Shown: positions 30,001-38,953 of the stretch, in pieces
Layout of the letters: the number at the start of each line of letters is the position of its first letter
Numbering within the stretch: position 1 is the stretch's first letter
Assembly: GCF_902806685.2 (NCBI RefSeq)
Contig: NC_048553.1
Coordinates: forward strand, 2,108,001-2,172,000
Source: Maniola hyperantus
Taxonomy: Eukaryota > Arthropoda > Insecta > Lepidoptera > Nymphalidae
DNA length: 64,000 bases
Direction of reading: 5' to 3'
Made by a program: the position numbers and the translations under genes
Notes under the pieces: model-generated
What the model was told of the DNA's origin: nothing
Database searches by the model: none
The model's input: the letters and a program-made list of their open reading frames with translations, nothing else

Positions 30001-31133
30001 TTTTTGCTAATTTCACGTAAAACAGTATTGCACTTAATTAGTTTTATTTTATCGAATCCGGCTTTTTCATAGGAACTCAAAGACATCACGGATGCTTCCG
30101 CGCCACTGTCTAATTTAAATGGTACACAAACCCCGTCCACTTCTATAGTCTCGCACCATGAATCGCACATTTTATTCGAAGCTTCGATAGAAATATTTGA
30201 CATAAGTAGCTCACCGTTCTCGCTGCACTCATCTTCCCATCGCTCCTCTTCAAAGTCGGGCTCCTCGACGACCTCCCGCGTAAACTTCACGGTACAAAAT
30301 CGTGCTCTGTGACCTACCATATTACACCTAAAACACTTTCCTGAAAACCCGGGGCACCGTATATTCTTACTATGGCGCAAGTTACACTTCTCACAAACAC
30401 TATCATTGAAGAAACGATATGAAGATGTTGCCGCGCTCCGCTGCCGGCCTCGCCAACCTGCACTCCCGCCGCCCGCGGGCTCTGGCCGGCCGGCGCCAGC
30501 AGCGGGAGGCCTGCGGGGCCGCGGCGCGCCGCGCTGCAGCCGCTCGAGCGCGGCAGGGACCGCGGGACCGCGCGACGCGCACGCCGCCGCCTGCTTGCTT
30601 GCTCGCTCCGCCGCTCGACACCATGTACTGGCCTCTTCTAATGTGATCGACGATCTTGCTAGTAATTTTTCTTTCATTTGCGTATCTTTTAACCCACGTA
30701 TTAATTGCGTTAAAATAAGACTGCTTTTCAAAGATCCAAATTCACAATTTTTACTTAGTTTTTTCAATAATCCCAAGTATTTGTCGAAATTATGTTCGTT
30801 CTGGTAAGTTTCGAAAAAAGTATGTCTTTCATAGTTGACGTTTTTCTTTGGATCGCAGTACTCACTATACTTTTTACATAACGTTTCGTAATCTTTTTCT
30901 TGCTCCGAGACATCGAGTTCTTCAAGAATTTCTCGGCCATATTGGCCCAAACAATGCATAAATAGCCCATATTTTTCTTTAATACTTGCTGTCTCCTTGC
31001 CCGTGGCGATCAAGAAATAATCAAATGCATGTTTCCACTCTCTCCAATTAGTGGCGAGGTTGCCCTCTTGCCGCAATGGTGCGGGTTGTTGTATCGCCGC
31101 ACAAATGGCTTCCCCACGACTATCGTTAGCCAT
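27099..31133 (-). CDS. Gag-Pol polyprotein of the mag-like element, 1344 aa, intact
   Basis: One frame encodes capsid-like Gag, a zinc knuckle CFRCNMVGHRARFC (267-280) with a second Cys cluster before it, protease (LDSGAEASVMS, D342), reverse transcriptase (FIDD, D613-D614), RNase H (SVDASARGLGACLLQ, D760) and integrase. The integrase has an HHCC zinc site (HEGHMG...CDTC) and a D1042, D1095, E1131 triad with exact D-35-E spacing. No stop or shift interrupts it. Gag and Pol are fused without a frameshift, as in mag. Residues about 176-240 are an Ala/Gly/Pro/Arg-rich stretch from very GC-rich DNA, unlike the AT-rich rest. Some integrase and protease codon blocks near 28.0-28.9 kb are also GC-rich. 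Confidence 0.95.
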   Translation of the reverse strand: MANDSRGEAICAAIQQPAPLRQEGNLATNWREWKHAFDYFLIATGKETASIKEKYGLFMHCLGQYGREILEELDVSEQEKDYETLCKKYSEYCDPKKNVNYERHTFFETYQNEHNFDKYLGLLKKLSKNCEFGSLKSSLILTQLIRGLKDTQMKEKLLARSSITLEEASTWCRAAERASKQAAACASRGPAVPAALERLQRGAPRPRRPPAAGAGRPEPAGGGSAGWRGRQRSAATSSYRFFNDSVCEKCNLRHSKNIRCPGFSGKCFRCNMVGHRARFCTVKFTREVVEEPDFEEERWEDECSENGELLMSNISIEASNKMCDSWCETIEVDGVCVPFKLDSGAEASVMSLSSYEKAGFDKIKLIKCNTVLREISKNKLPVIGYFNGLLKFKEQVCNEKIYVLNNNCNNLLGLKACITLKLIARLNQVSLDLKKYESIFEGIGCLPTVCKIVVDKTVLPVVSASRKIPMKMRPRLKEELENMVKLNIIKKEDEPTDWVSNIVIVEKPDKKLRLCLDPRNLNQAIKRSHFQLPTLDEMASNLSGAKYFSKCDAKNGFWMIRLDESSSKLCTFSTPYGRYRFLRMPFGINCAPEIFHNEMDKIFKMEGVEVFIDDILIWGRTKEEHDIRLKEVMKRAVNSGIKFNKNKCVFSASQVTFLGHIFSSKGISPDKNRISAIENMQKPADKKGLERFLGVTNYLSRFIPRYSELSAPLRELLGQNNNFEWSDYHDRAFNLLKAKISSAPVLKYYNPEEAVTVSVDASARGLGACLLQGGRPVAYAARTLTATEQRWAQIEKELLAIVFGCTRFHQYIYGHDNVTVESDHKPLEAIFKKSLNEAPARLQRMLLKLQQYCIKIQYKPGKMLFIADTLSRAATEQGTDEDVCKEVMIHLNTLYDNVEATPEMLNKIREETGKDGTLTAVGLYYKNGWPDNKRDTDIAVRQYWMVRSELHRVKGILFRNNRVVIPTSLRKDMLKRIHEGHMGVEKCQRRARDVMWWPGMSTDIQHTVQACDTCQRHRAANPREPLQPHPVPDLPWEVLAADIFELRDKYYLVVVDYYSKFVEVLALPNMMSSSVINVLKDIFSRFGIPSILKTDNAGQFSSEQFKSFTNTWGFTHVTSSPLYPRSNGLAERNVRTIKDLMRKSYESGEDWKLALLNFRNTPLSGEKWSPAQLLMSRRLNTRLPSSTSQLKPKAVSPQAMLDKRSQRIAQYKSYYDRGTKNLIPLSENEPVRMRQNNEWVKSRVLRPAQGNRSYWVQTENGAVYRRNRQHIMKVPSQGNVANHTNMSSGIDWDHLNSGSTGSTNTETEKGPQTARPPQLSHAPKVTSSGRIVRPPARFDEEFDY

Positions 31134-31188
31134 TATTTATTATTTTTAACTTCTTCCGAGTGTATCACATCACTTTTACTAGCACACA

Positions 31189-31205
31189 CCCCACACCTGA
31201 CACCA
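31189..31205 (-). other. primer-binding site
   Basis: Reading inward from the 5' LTR, the minus strand gives TGGTGTCAGGTGTGGGG with no gap. TGGTGTC would pair with a tRNA ending GACACCA, as tRNA-Leu does; the tRNA identity is inferred. Confidence 0.7.
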
Positions 31206-31319
31206 TGTAAAGGTAGGTGTTAATCAAACCACCATTAGGAGACAACTGCTTTTATTGGATAGTTCACTGGCCGAGCCTACCTACATAATATTATATTTTT
31301 ATACTAACTACCTACTACA
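31206..31319 (-). repeat. 5' LTR with promoter signals
   Basis: In element orientation it starts TGTAGTAGG, has TATAAAAA about 17 bp in and AATAAA near the middle, and ends CCTTTACA. These fit a TATA box and polyadenylation signal within 114 bp. Confidence 0.9.
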
Positions 31320-31324
31320 TTACC
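31320..31324. other. target-site duplication, right
   Basis: TTACC, matching 26627-26631. Confidence 0.85.
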
Positions 31325-31383
31325 TATCTCATGAGTCATGGTGTAAACAATTTATTGCAACTTTGCATGAGATTTATTTACTA

Positions 31384-31614
31384 CTAGCTTATGCTCGCGA
31401 CTTCGTCCGCGTGGACTACACAAATTTGAAACCCCTATTTCACCCCCTTAGGGGTTGAATTTTCAAAAATCCTTTCTTAGCGGATGCCTACGTTATAATA
31501 GCTATCTAGTATCTGCATGCCGAATTTCAGCCCGATCCGTCCAGTAGTTTGAGCTGTGCGCTGATAGATCAATCAGTCAGTCAGTCAATCACCTTTTCCT
31601 TTTATATATTTAGA
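31384..31614 (-). mobile_element. short Helitron HelA
   Basis: CTAG at 31384, complete hairpin and (AGTC)n run, 5' end at 31614. Confidence 0.75.
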
Positions 31615-31675
31615 TTTCTATGTGAATCTATACGTGATAATTATTGCAACAGTATAAAATAACAAGTATACTTAG

Positions 31676-31820
31676 TCCGCGACAAGTTGAGATGGCAATC
31701 AAGGTATGAGGCGGAGGAGAGCCCCGCATCACCCGCACGTCACTCGCACCGGGGCTGTACGGCTGTGCGGGGCGTTCCCTCCCCGACTCCCCGAACGCCA
31801 TTTCAATCTGTCACGTACAC
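31676..31820. repeat. GC-rich TIR element, related to 48337
   Basis: Ends gcgacaagttgagatggc and gccatttcaatctgtcacgt are imperfect inverted repeats around a GC-rich core. The same design recurs at 48337-48507. A lone HelA 3' end follows at 31870-31910. Confidence 0.6.
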
Positions 31821-32371
31821 AATAGGTAGCTACCATAGATAACACAAGTACGCGTGTAGTAGATCTAGATACGTGTGTAGTCCACGCGGACGAAGTCGCG
31901 AGCATAAGCTTGTATTAGATAATGGCCTAGCCTTGAAAGAAGGTTAATTTCACAATTTTCTTTCTTCAATCCTGTAAACAGGCAACAGCATAACAGCTTT
32001 ATTAATGTCAATATCAAACATAATTTGTCACAGAAGACAGAAGAGACCATTATTTATCAAACCCAGCGATATGAAACCATGATCAAATCCGCTGAGATTA
32101 TTCCTTTGGTTATGCTAATCTAACTAGACTGTTGCCGGTTTTTTTAAGCCCATTTTCCTCATAATAAATTATGCTGGAGGGTCGATATTTGTTCGCAACG
32201 TAAAACATAATTTATTCAAATTGGTTTAAAGATGAAATTACAGTGACAGTGGCCGCAATATGAAGGGAAAAATCAATAGTTCCATTGTATCGCCCTATGT
32301 TATTCCTGAAAGGTAGAAACCATATATTTACCCTTATCTTTTCTTTTGATATCTTTTGACGTCTTAGCTAA

Positions 32372-32592
32372 TAGCCCGCGATTTCCTCCGCGTGGATTAA
32401 GGTTTTTAAAAATCCCGTAGGAACTCTTTGAATTCATGGGATAAAAAGAAGCCTATGCCACTCTCCAGGTCTTATATATATACCCATGAAAAAAATCACG
32501 TCGATCGGTTGCTCCGTTGCAACGTAATTGAAGGACAAACCAACAAACCAATAAGGCAACAAACAATCATACTTTCGCATTTATAATATGGG
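32372..32592 (-). mobile_element. HelB-like Helitron variant
   Basis: agcccgcgatttcctccgcg, cgttgcaacgtaattgaagg and actttcgcatttataatatg mark the reverse copy. The CTAG end has mutated to CTAA. Confidence 0.55.
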
Positions 32593-33080
32593 TAGTGAGT
32601 TGGGTAGTAAAATAGTGAAATATGGGTAGTGATTTGTGAAGTTGAAATAGCGCCCGTTGGAACGTATCCAACGCCGCTCCTAGAAGAGCCGCTTTGGCAA
32701 CTCCGTAGTTAAAGGAGCCCAGCGTTTCGCACCTAAATAGTAGGTAGATAGTGGGGGCTGGTCAATTCTCACAGCGCGTTAGCCTGGTGACTCTCAACAG
32801 CATGCTTGGCGTTGCCTCGACAGAGGGATATGCACGTGTCTCCCTCTCTCCCGCGATTTGGCCCATAGAGAGGATAGTGGGAGGTGGAGGTCCTATAGTC
32901 GCGCTTCCGTGTAGGTACACTGCTATTTAATTAATCGCTGTATACTGCCAAGATATTCTCCTTATCGTAAGCTTGGCAGACAGAAAATCTCTTATAATTT
33001 GGCTCGAGTTTTTAGTTAGCTTTTTTCAAAAGAGCTAATAATCTATCAGTATATTCGATGGGTCATTTCTTGTACCAACA
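32593..33080. other. no gene seen upstream of the kinase exon
   Basis: A moderately GC-rich stretch (32640-32930) has no open frame or known repeat that I recognise. It could be a LINE untranslated region. Confidence 0.3.
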
Positions 33081-33103
33081 GATCCCGCGCAAGCAGCCGC
33101 GCG

Positions 33104-33271
33104 ATGGAGCGATACGAGAAACTCGCGAAGCTCGGCGAGGGTTCGTACGGGCTCGTGTACAAGTGCCGCAACAGGGACACGGGCGAGATCGTCGCCGTCA
33201 AGAAGTTCGTCGAGAACGAGGACGACCCGCTCATACGCAAGATAGCGCTCCGGGAAATACGCATGCTCAAG
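33104..33271 (+). CDS. CDKL1-like: CDKL1/CDKL4-like protein kinase, exon encoding N-lobe (residues 1-56 of core model)
   Basis: This is the first certain exon of a CDC2-related Ser/Thr kinase of the CDKL family. In other animals members of the family act at cilia. Residues MERYEKLAKLGEGSYGLVYK carry the P-loop (11-16). AVKK holds the ATP lysine K33, and IRKIALREIR is the C-helix. It ends AAG|gtaact in phase 0. The gene continues in exons at 35705, 43058, 50369, 51145, 51765, 52570 and 53080 (or 55374). Together they give 345 residues, close to the family size, with every phase matching. Catalytic motifs are HRDVKPEN (124-131), DFG (144-146) and a MAPK-like activation TDY (158-160). An acceptor at 33081 suggests an exon upstream (see 24989). 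Oddity: this exon heads a tandem array of its own copies. Confidence 0.93.
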
Positions 33272-33701
33272 GTAACTAATATAACTAGGCTCGGCGAGGG
33301 CTTGTACGGGCTCGTGTACAAGTGCCGCAACAGGGACACGGGCGAGATCGTCGCCGTCAAGAAGTTCGTCGAGAACGAGGACGACCCGCTCATACGCAAG
33401 ATTGCGCTCAGGGAAATACGCATGCTCAAGGTAACTAACATAACGAAGCTCGTCAAAGGGCTCGTACGGGCTCGTGTACAAGTGCCGCAACAGGGACACG
33501 AGCGAGATCGTCGCCGTCAAAAAGTTCTTCGAGAACGAGGATGACCCGCTCATACGCAAGATTGCGCTCATGGAAATACGCATGCTCAAGGTAACTAACA
33601 TAACGAAGCTCGTCAAAGGGCTCGTACAGGCTCGTGTAGGTAAAAGTGCCGCAACAGGGACACGGGCGAGATCGTCGCCGTCAAGAAGTTCGTCGAGAAC
33701 T
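33128..33701 (+). repeat. four tandem copies (159-160 bp) of the kinase exon end plus its splice donor
   Basis: Units begin at about 33128, 33287, 33446 and 33606. Each contains the exon from the P-loop on, and units 1-3 keep ctcaag|gtaact and about 13 intron bases. Unit 2 stays in frame with unit 1 (159 = 53 codons) and keeps GEGLYG and AVKKF. Units 3 and 4 share a 1-nt insertion that shifts the P-loop. Unit 4 is cut at 33701 by a HelB fragment (33699-33763). Identity between units 1 and 2 is about 95 percent by eye. Between units there is no room for an intron. Confidence 0.9.
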
Positions 33702-34119
33702 CAAAAAAATCCATGGGATTTTTAAAAACCTAAATCCACGCGAACGAAGTCGCGGGCATCATCTTCTATGAAATACAAAGGAATCAACCGAATTAGACAA
33801 TTTCTCCGTTCGAATTAATTAGGACTTAAGTATATTAGGTGGAGGTAACATTAAGTATTACTAGTGAACTTTGTTTGTCCATAAATAATATAACATCATA
33901 AACTGTTAATTGACAGCTTTAGATTTTTGTTAGTTACCAATTAGTTATTATATCCTAGGAACTGTATTTTTTAATCTACTACCGCATTCTTCGTGGTTCA
34001 AGGTTCACACCTTTATAAGAAAAAAAATGCAAAAAATAATAATTTATTACAAGCTTATATGTTTGAGGAACTGTCAGAAAGACTACAATACAGTATCTCA
34101 TATCCTACTGAAAAATTGG

Positions 34120-34365
34120 TCAAGTGCGAGTCGGATTCGCACACGAAGGGTTCCATACCACCGTGCCGTACAAGAAATAACACTTCAGGGCAGCCATTTT
34201 GATTTTTTAAATAATTGTTGATAATAAAGCGGCAATAGGAATACACATTCTGTGATAATTTCAACACTACCTATTCTGGTTCACGAGATACAGCCCTCTG
34301 ACGGACAGCGGAGGCTTAGTAACAAGGTCCTATTGGCACCCTTCAGGTATGGAACCCTAAGAATA
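34120..34365 (+). repeat. repeat C-related element, variant
   Basis: ggtcaagtgcgagtcggatt, cgaagggttccataccaccg, aaagcggcaataggaataca, cacgagatacagccctctga, and taacaaggtcctattggc. The same variant recurs in parts at 25950-26100, 40590-40660, 41190-41270, 41560-41610 and 45210-45270. Confidence 0.5.
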
Positions 34366-34821
34366 ACCTTCAAAAGAGAGAAAGTGGGGGCAATTTGAGT
34401 TAAGAACAAAGAAAACGTGTTGTGTAATTAAGCACCTGCAGGATGCTATGCTCATTAAATTCATGAAGTATTATTTACGTCAATGCACCTAGGTATTACA
34501 AAGTTCAATTAAAATTACTTAGTACCTACTTACTATCTATAACCTATAAAGGTTGCTAAAATTGAAATACCTACCTATAAGTTCCGCAAATTGCTATTGC
34601 GCTAGAACCATGTCTTATTATCATCGAAATAAGGTCATTTTGACGTCATTTGACGTACATCCATCAGCTCGAAACTTCAGTCTAGTGCTGACGTCACTAA
34701 AAGGGCGGCCACGCGCATTAACAATTTACGGAACTTATACACTTCGAATTAACTCGATTACTCTCCAAGGCACTGGCGCTAACTCCTTAACTCCGGGCTA
34801 GTATTGACAATTTCTTAACAG

Positions 34822-34925
34822 AAAACCCGATATCTATTTTTGATTCGACCCGGGAATCGAACCCAGGACCTCGTCGTCCGCAGTCGAACCTGCTAACCAC
34901 TAGTGACTAGACCAATGAGGCAGTT
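34822..34925 (-). mobile_element. tRNA-like SINE head
   Basis: On the minus strand: attggtctagtcactagtgg with gttagcagg (A box region) and gggttcgattcccgggtcga (B box). It lacks a folded tRNA shape, so I call it a SINE head and not a tRNA gene. Confidence 0.5.
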
Positions 34926-35102
34926 CTCCTTTATATCACTCTTTCGAAGGTCCAATGTTGGCCATCTAAGAGCACTGAGAAGGCAACCAGATGGTATTAT
35001 ATTGACCCAGGATTTTCACAAGTTCGATCCCATTTCTACCGCCTTGTAATATCACCAGTTACATCAAGCCCCAATTTTTTCAGGGGGTTTTTTATTAGGT
35101 TA

Positions 35103-35319
35103 CTAGATGATGCTCGCGACTTCGTCCGCGTGGATTTAATTTTTTTTAAATCCCATGGGAACTCTTTGTTTTTCCGGGATAAAAAGTAGCCTATGCCCTT
35201 CCCCGGGATGCAAGCTATCTCTGTACCAAATATCGTCAAAATGTGTTGAACGGTTGGGCCGTGAAAGGCTAGCAGACAGACAGACAGACACACTTTCGCA
35301 TATATAATATTAGTATCGA
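35103..35319 (-). mobile_element. short Helitron HelB
   Basis: CTAG at 35103, complete reverse copy ending in tataatattagtatcga. A HelB-like forward copy follows at 35462. Confidence 0.7.
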
Positions 35320-35461
35320 TACCTACTGTTAAAACCCACAGTTGGGTTGGGAAAAATTGGGTTGGGTGGGACTTATTAGATTTTAGCAGTATAATTATTA
35401 TCCTCGAGGAATAGATACTTATAGGTAGGGATATAACGTTTTTCTGAAAAGCACCCATATT

Positions 35462-35664
35462 TTAAATGCGAAAGTGTGTTTGTTTGTTGGTTTATCCTTC
35501 AATCACGTCGCAACGGAGAAACGGATCGCCGTGATTTTTTGCATGAGCATAGTCAAAGACCTGGGGAGTGACATAGGCTACTTTTTATCCTGGAAAATCA
35601 AAGAGTTCCCATGGGATTTTAAAAAACCCAAATCCACGCGGACGAAATCGGGGGCATCAGCTAG
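35462..35664 (+). mobile_element. HelB-like Helitron, forward
   Basis: aatgcgaaagtgtgtttgtt, atcacgtcgcaacggagaaa and end gggggcatcag-CTAG|T. It stops 40 bp before the kinase exon. Confidence 0.65.
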
Positions 35665-35704
35665 TAAAATATAAAAGTGTGTAAATTGGACCATTTTGTT
35701 ACAG

Positions 35705-35824
35705 AATCTGAAACACCCGAACCTGGTGAATCTAATCGAAGTGTTTCGGCGCAAGCGCAAGCTGCATCTCGTGTTCGAGTACTGCGACCACACAGTGCTG
35801 CATGAATTAGAAAAATATCCATCT
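35705..35824 (+). CDS. CDKL1-like: CDKL-like kinase, exon 2 of core model (residues 57-96)
   Basis: Acceptor ttgttacag, 40 codons, donor tct|gtaagt, both phase 0. It encodes NLKHPNLVNLIEVFRRKRKL then LVFEYCDHTVLHEL, a strong match to the family's N-lobe strand 4-5 and hinge. Confidence 0.93.
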
Positions 35825-36224
35825 GTAAGTACCTAAATTTAGAAAAAAATATTCGCAAATCGGTCCAGAAACCTCGAAAAAATCGATGTAAGTACATACA
35901 TTTATGTGGCGTCACCCGGGTCACAGCTGAAAATCAGCGTCCTGCATCTTATGTGTGTTAACGCATATGATGCAAGCAGTGGCGTGCACAGGAGTTCAAG
36001 CCAGGGTATGCATTTTAGGTATGAACTTATTTTACGGCAGGTTATAATGAAAAAGTAAGCATTGATTTCTTACAATGAGGGTAAGCAGTGCGTTTATGCC
36101 TCTATGAGCTGCACGCCACTGGATGCAAGACATTATGATGAGCTGTACACCCATTTGGGGTGGTGTCACAGATGAAAATGTTACATTTGTACTTTGTTTT
36201 TATCTGTGACAACAACAACAAATA

Positions 36225-36256
36225 AATGCATTTTCTTTCTTCTTTCTTTCTTTCTT
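36225..36256. repeat. (TTTC)n microsatellite
   Basis: Interrupted cttt / tttc run in the kinase intron. Confidence 0.8.
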
Positions 36257-36401
36257 ACATTAAAAAAAGGGCCGAGTTGAGAACCACCTCCTTTTTGGAC
36301 GTCGGTTAAAAATTGGTAACAAACGAGCAGAGAACACCGTCCATTCCATTGTATTCTATTCTATTCCTTGTAGACCTTCAGTCTAGCAAATTCACAGAAA
36401 A

Positions 36402-36591
36402 CAGTGGCTCTACCGCGGTTGTTTGACAGCTACAATGTCACGATCGCAATCATCTCTGATTGGTTAATGCTCGCTCATTATTGGGCACAATGCATTGTTG
36501 CAACAAGAATCGCACAAATTCAGCCAATCAGAACATTTGAGATTGTAATAATGATTGATGCAGGTTTTAAACAATCGCCCTGCACAATAAA
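36402..36591. repeat. MITE-like repeat K, tandem copy a
   Basis: Begins agtggctctaccgcggttgt, ends acaatcgccctgcacaataa. It is nearly identical to the next copy, 191 bp on. Confidence 0.75.
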
Positions 36592-36775
36592 CCAGTGGCC
36601 CTACCGCGGTTGTTTGACAGCTACAATGTCACGATCGCAATCATCTCTGATTGGTTAATGCTCGCTCATTATTGGGCACAATGCATTGTTGCAACAAGAA
36701 TCGCACAAATTCAGCCAATCAGAACATTTGAGATTGTAATAATGATTGATGCAGGTTTTAGACAATCGCCCTGCT
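36592..36775. repeat. MITE-like repeat K, tandem copy b
   Basis: Same orientation as copy a, with only a few differences (gctc/gccc near the start, aaac/agac near the end). A third close copy is at 37265-37455. Confidence 0.75.
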
Positions 36776-36859
36776 GCTTGTAGTCTGTCAACTGATTGCA
36801 GCTAGTAGGTAAGTATACAACAGAAAAAAGTTATTTTATTTGTTTGTTTATTTGTTACC

Positions 36860-37028
36860 CAAGTTACCTTTTCACGGCCCATCCGCTTATCCGACTTAGA
36901 CGTTTGGTACAGAGAACTGCATCCCGGAGGCAGACATAATAGGCTACTTTTTATCTCGAAAAAACAAAGAGTTTCCACGGGATTTTCAAAAACCTAAATC
37001 CACGCGGACGATGTCGCGGGCATCATCT
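36860..37028 (+). mobile_element. HelB Helitron, 5' truncated
   Basis: ttttcacggcccatccgctt to gcgggcatcatctaatt. Confidence 0.6.
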
Positions 37029-37264
37029 AATTAGGTACTAATTAATACAAAGTAGGGGTCTGTCATTAGCAATAGCATGTTAACTACTTACCTCATTTGA
37101 ATTTAAAAGTCAAAGTTATGGCGGTCATAAAGTTTTATCTAAGATTTTAATCAGCAGAGGTCACGGTCTATTGTACTTAGATTTCAAGTGAAGGACGATA
37201 GTTCTTGTAAAAGTTCTAAAGTTCACGGTGGCCGACAATCGCCAAATGCTTGGCCCATTGCATG

Positions 37265-37455
37265 GCGAATGCTGTGGCCCTACCGCGGTTGTTTGACAGC
37301 TACAATGTCACGATCGCAATCATCTCTGATTGGTTAATGCTCACTCACTATTGGCCACAATGCATCGTTGCAACAAGAATCGCACAAATTCAGCCAATCA
37401 GAACAATTGAGATTGTAATAATGATTGATGCAGGTTTTAGACAATCGCCCTACTG
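37265..37455. repeat. MITE-like repeat K, further copy
   Basis: gtggccctaccgcggttgtt to agacaatcgccctactg. Same orientation as the tandem pair at 36402. Confidence 0.7.
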
Positions 37456-37484
37456 GTCAATAGTTTGAGGGCTCATATGAAAAA

Positions 37485-37670
37485 AATCCGGCCAAGTGCG
37501 AATCAGGCTCGCGCAACGAGGGTTCCGTACTACAGTCGTATTTTTTCGACATTTTGCATGATAATTCAAAAACTATGATCCATAAAAATAAATAAAAATC
37601 TGTTTTAGAATGTACAGGTGAAGCCCTTTCATATTATGATACCCCACTTGAAATACTTAGTTATCTTACT
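37485..37670 (+). repeat. interspersed repeat C, 5' half
   Basis: ccggccaagtgcgaatcagg, gcgcaacgagggttccgtac, ctgttttagaatgtacaggt. Confidence 0.6.
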
Positions 37671-37738
37671 TCGGGAGCAACACAGGGAGGAAAGCGACTA
37701 TGAAATTTTGATGTGCCTGGCAACCCTGCCATGACACT

Positions 37739-37893
37739 AAGGCTGAAATCTATAGAGCGTGCTTTGACTTTGCTTAGACTTAAGTCACTGTTAAAACGAG
37801 ACAGATGTATGTCAGCTACATAACACTGTCTTGTTTTAACCGTGTCTTAAGTCTGAGCAAAGTCAGAGTGCGCTCTATAGATCTCACCCTAAG
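37739..37893. repeat. foldback element with 60-bp arms
   Basis: atctatagagcgtgctttga and the following cttagacttaagtc return in reverse at 37835-37885 (gacttaag and agagtgcgctctatagat). A half copy lies at 52140-52195. No coding capacity. Confidence 0.65.
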
Positions 37894-38414
37894 TGCCTGG
37901 CAATACATGACGAGATTTCTAATAGGTACTACTCCGAAGAAAATATAAAAAAATTACACTTTATACTTTGAAGTAAGATTTTTTTACACCTTTGTTACCT
38001 GTTAAGTATCTGCCGAATCCACCATGATCCAACTTCATAGGCGCTGATCGTTCCTCCCTTTGATGAGAACATTACGCAGAGAAAGTTAGCTTTTTTAAAT
38101 TAACGAAGGTCTGGCCCTCGCAGGCTCCTAGTCCATTATAGATTTTGAATATCACTATCAATCCGCCGCCGTGTCCCAACTCCCAACGTTGGCTAAGCTC
38201 ACGCGTCGATGGCCACACTTGCGCAAGTCGGAGCTATTTGCTTACACGGCCGAAACACGCAATGCGCGCACGATTTTGACTTTCGTTATTATATCAAAAC
38301 GTGTTTGAAACATTTCAAATTTTAAATACAATGATTTAGGTACTCGAATATTCATGTCATGTAGGTACCTAATTGTATCATTAGGTAATTAGAAGGCCTT
38401 TACTGCTACTAACA

Positions 38415-38745
38415 ACAGTACGCGGCAGAAAGTAATGTACATCGGCCTTTAGAATGACATTTCGGCTTTGTAGAGCCTTGTCTCTGTCACTCATACCTAT
38501 ATGACGTTTTGTCGGTTTCAACGACAGAGACAACGTTTAGGCCATAGTCTAACACGCTGGCCAAGTGTGGATTGACAGACTTTACACACCTTTTGTGAAC
38601 ATCGAGGCGAACTCTCAGAGGTTTCATGTTCTCCCTCACTGGCTGCTCACTGGTAAAACGCGCAGAACTTTAAAAAGTTAGAGGTGCGGGCCCTCGATTG
38701 AACCCCGGACCGCACGAAAAGTCGAAGTCAACCACTAATTTTATC
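38415..38745. repeat. left half of TIR element L joined to a reverse SINE-E
   Basis: 38415-38530 matches the left half of the elements at 49340 and 53797 (gtaatgtacatcggccttta, gtctctgtcactcatacc). At 38534 it passes into reverse SINE-E (ggccatagtctaacacgctg) that runs to its tRNA-like end near 38745. Confidence 0.6.
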
Positions 38746-38815
38746 ACCGCTCCTTAGTAAGTAGGTACTACATGCGTGAATTACATAAATAAATAGGTAG
38801 GTATAACGCTTAAAA

Positions 38816-38953
38816 TTTAACTCCTTACGCGCCATTTTAACTTTTTATGTCAAATTTCATATCAAAAGTACGATTTTAGTCCTTATTTTAAAGGTGAACC
38901 GTACTTTTGACATGACAATTGATTCATAGAGTTAGAATGGCGCGTGAGGAGTT
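38816..38953. repeat. small TIR element
   Basis: aactccttacgcgccatttt and its complement at 38933-38953 are inverted. Inside, caaaagtacgatttt is mirrored by accgtacttttgacat. Confidence 0.6.

Larger units (their letters stand above)
26632..31319 (-). mobile_element. complete mag-like Ty3/gypsy LTR retrotransposon (4688 bp)
   Basis: Two identical 114-bp LTRs begin TG and end CA in element orientation. The order inside is primer-binding site, one long gag-pol frame, polypurine tract. The 5-bp duplication TTACC on both sides shows a proper integrase insertion. The short LTRs, small size and single fused ORF match the mag lineage first known from Bombyx. I see no envelope gene. Identical LTRs mean the insertion is recent, so the copy may still be mobile. 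It lies antisense in the likely first intron of the kinase gene. Confidence 0.93.

Noticed and set aside
30403..30807. Plus-strand ORFs opposite gag
   Set aside because: The GC-rich block lacks stops in all frames; the gag-pol frame is the real one.
26632..31319. Endogenous retrovirus with envelope
   Set aside because: No ORF lies between integrase and the 3' LTR, so there is no envelope gene; it is a plain Ty3/gypsy retrotransposon.
33035..33616. Minus-strand ORFs of 193 and 136 codons over the kinase exon array
   Set aside because: They are exact shadows of the tandem kinase exon on the coding strand; the repeated peptides reflect the repeated DNA.
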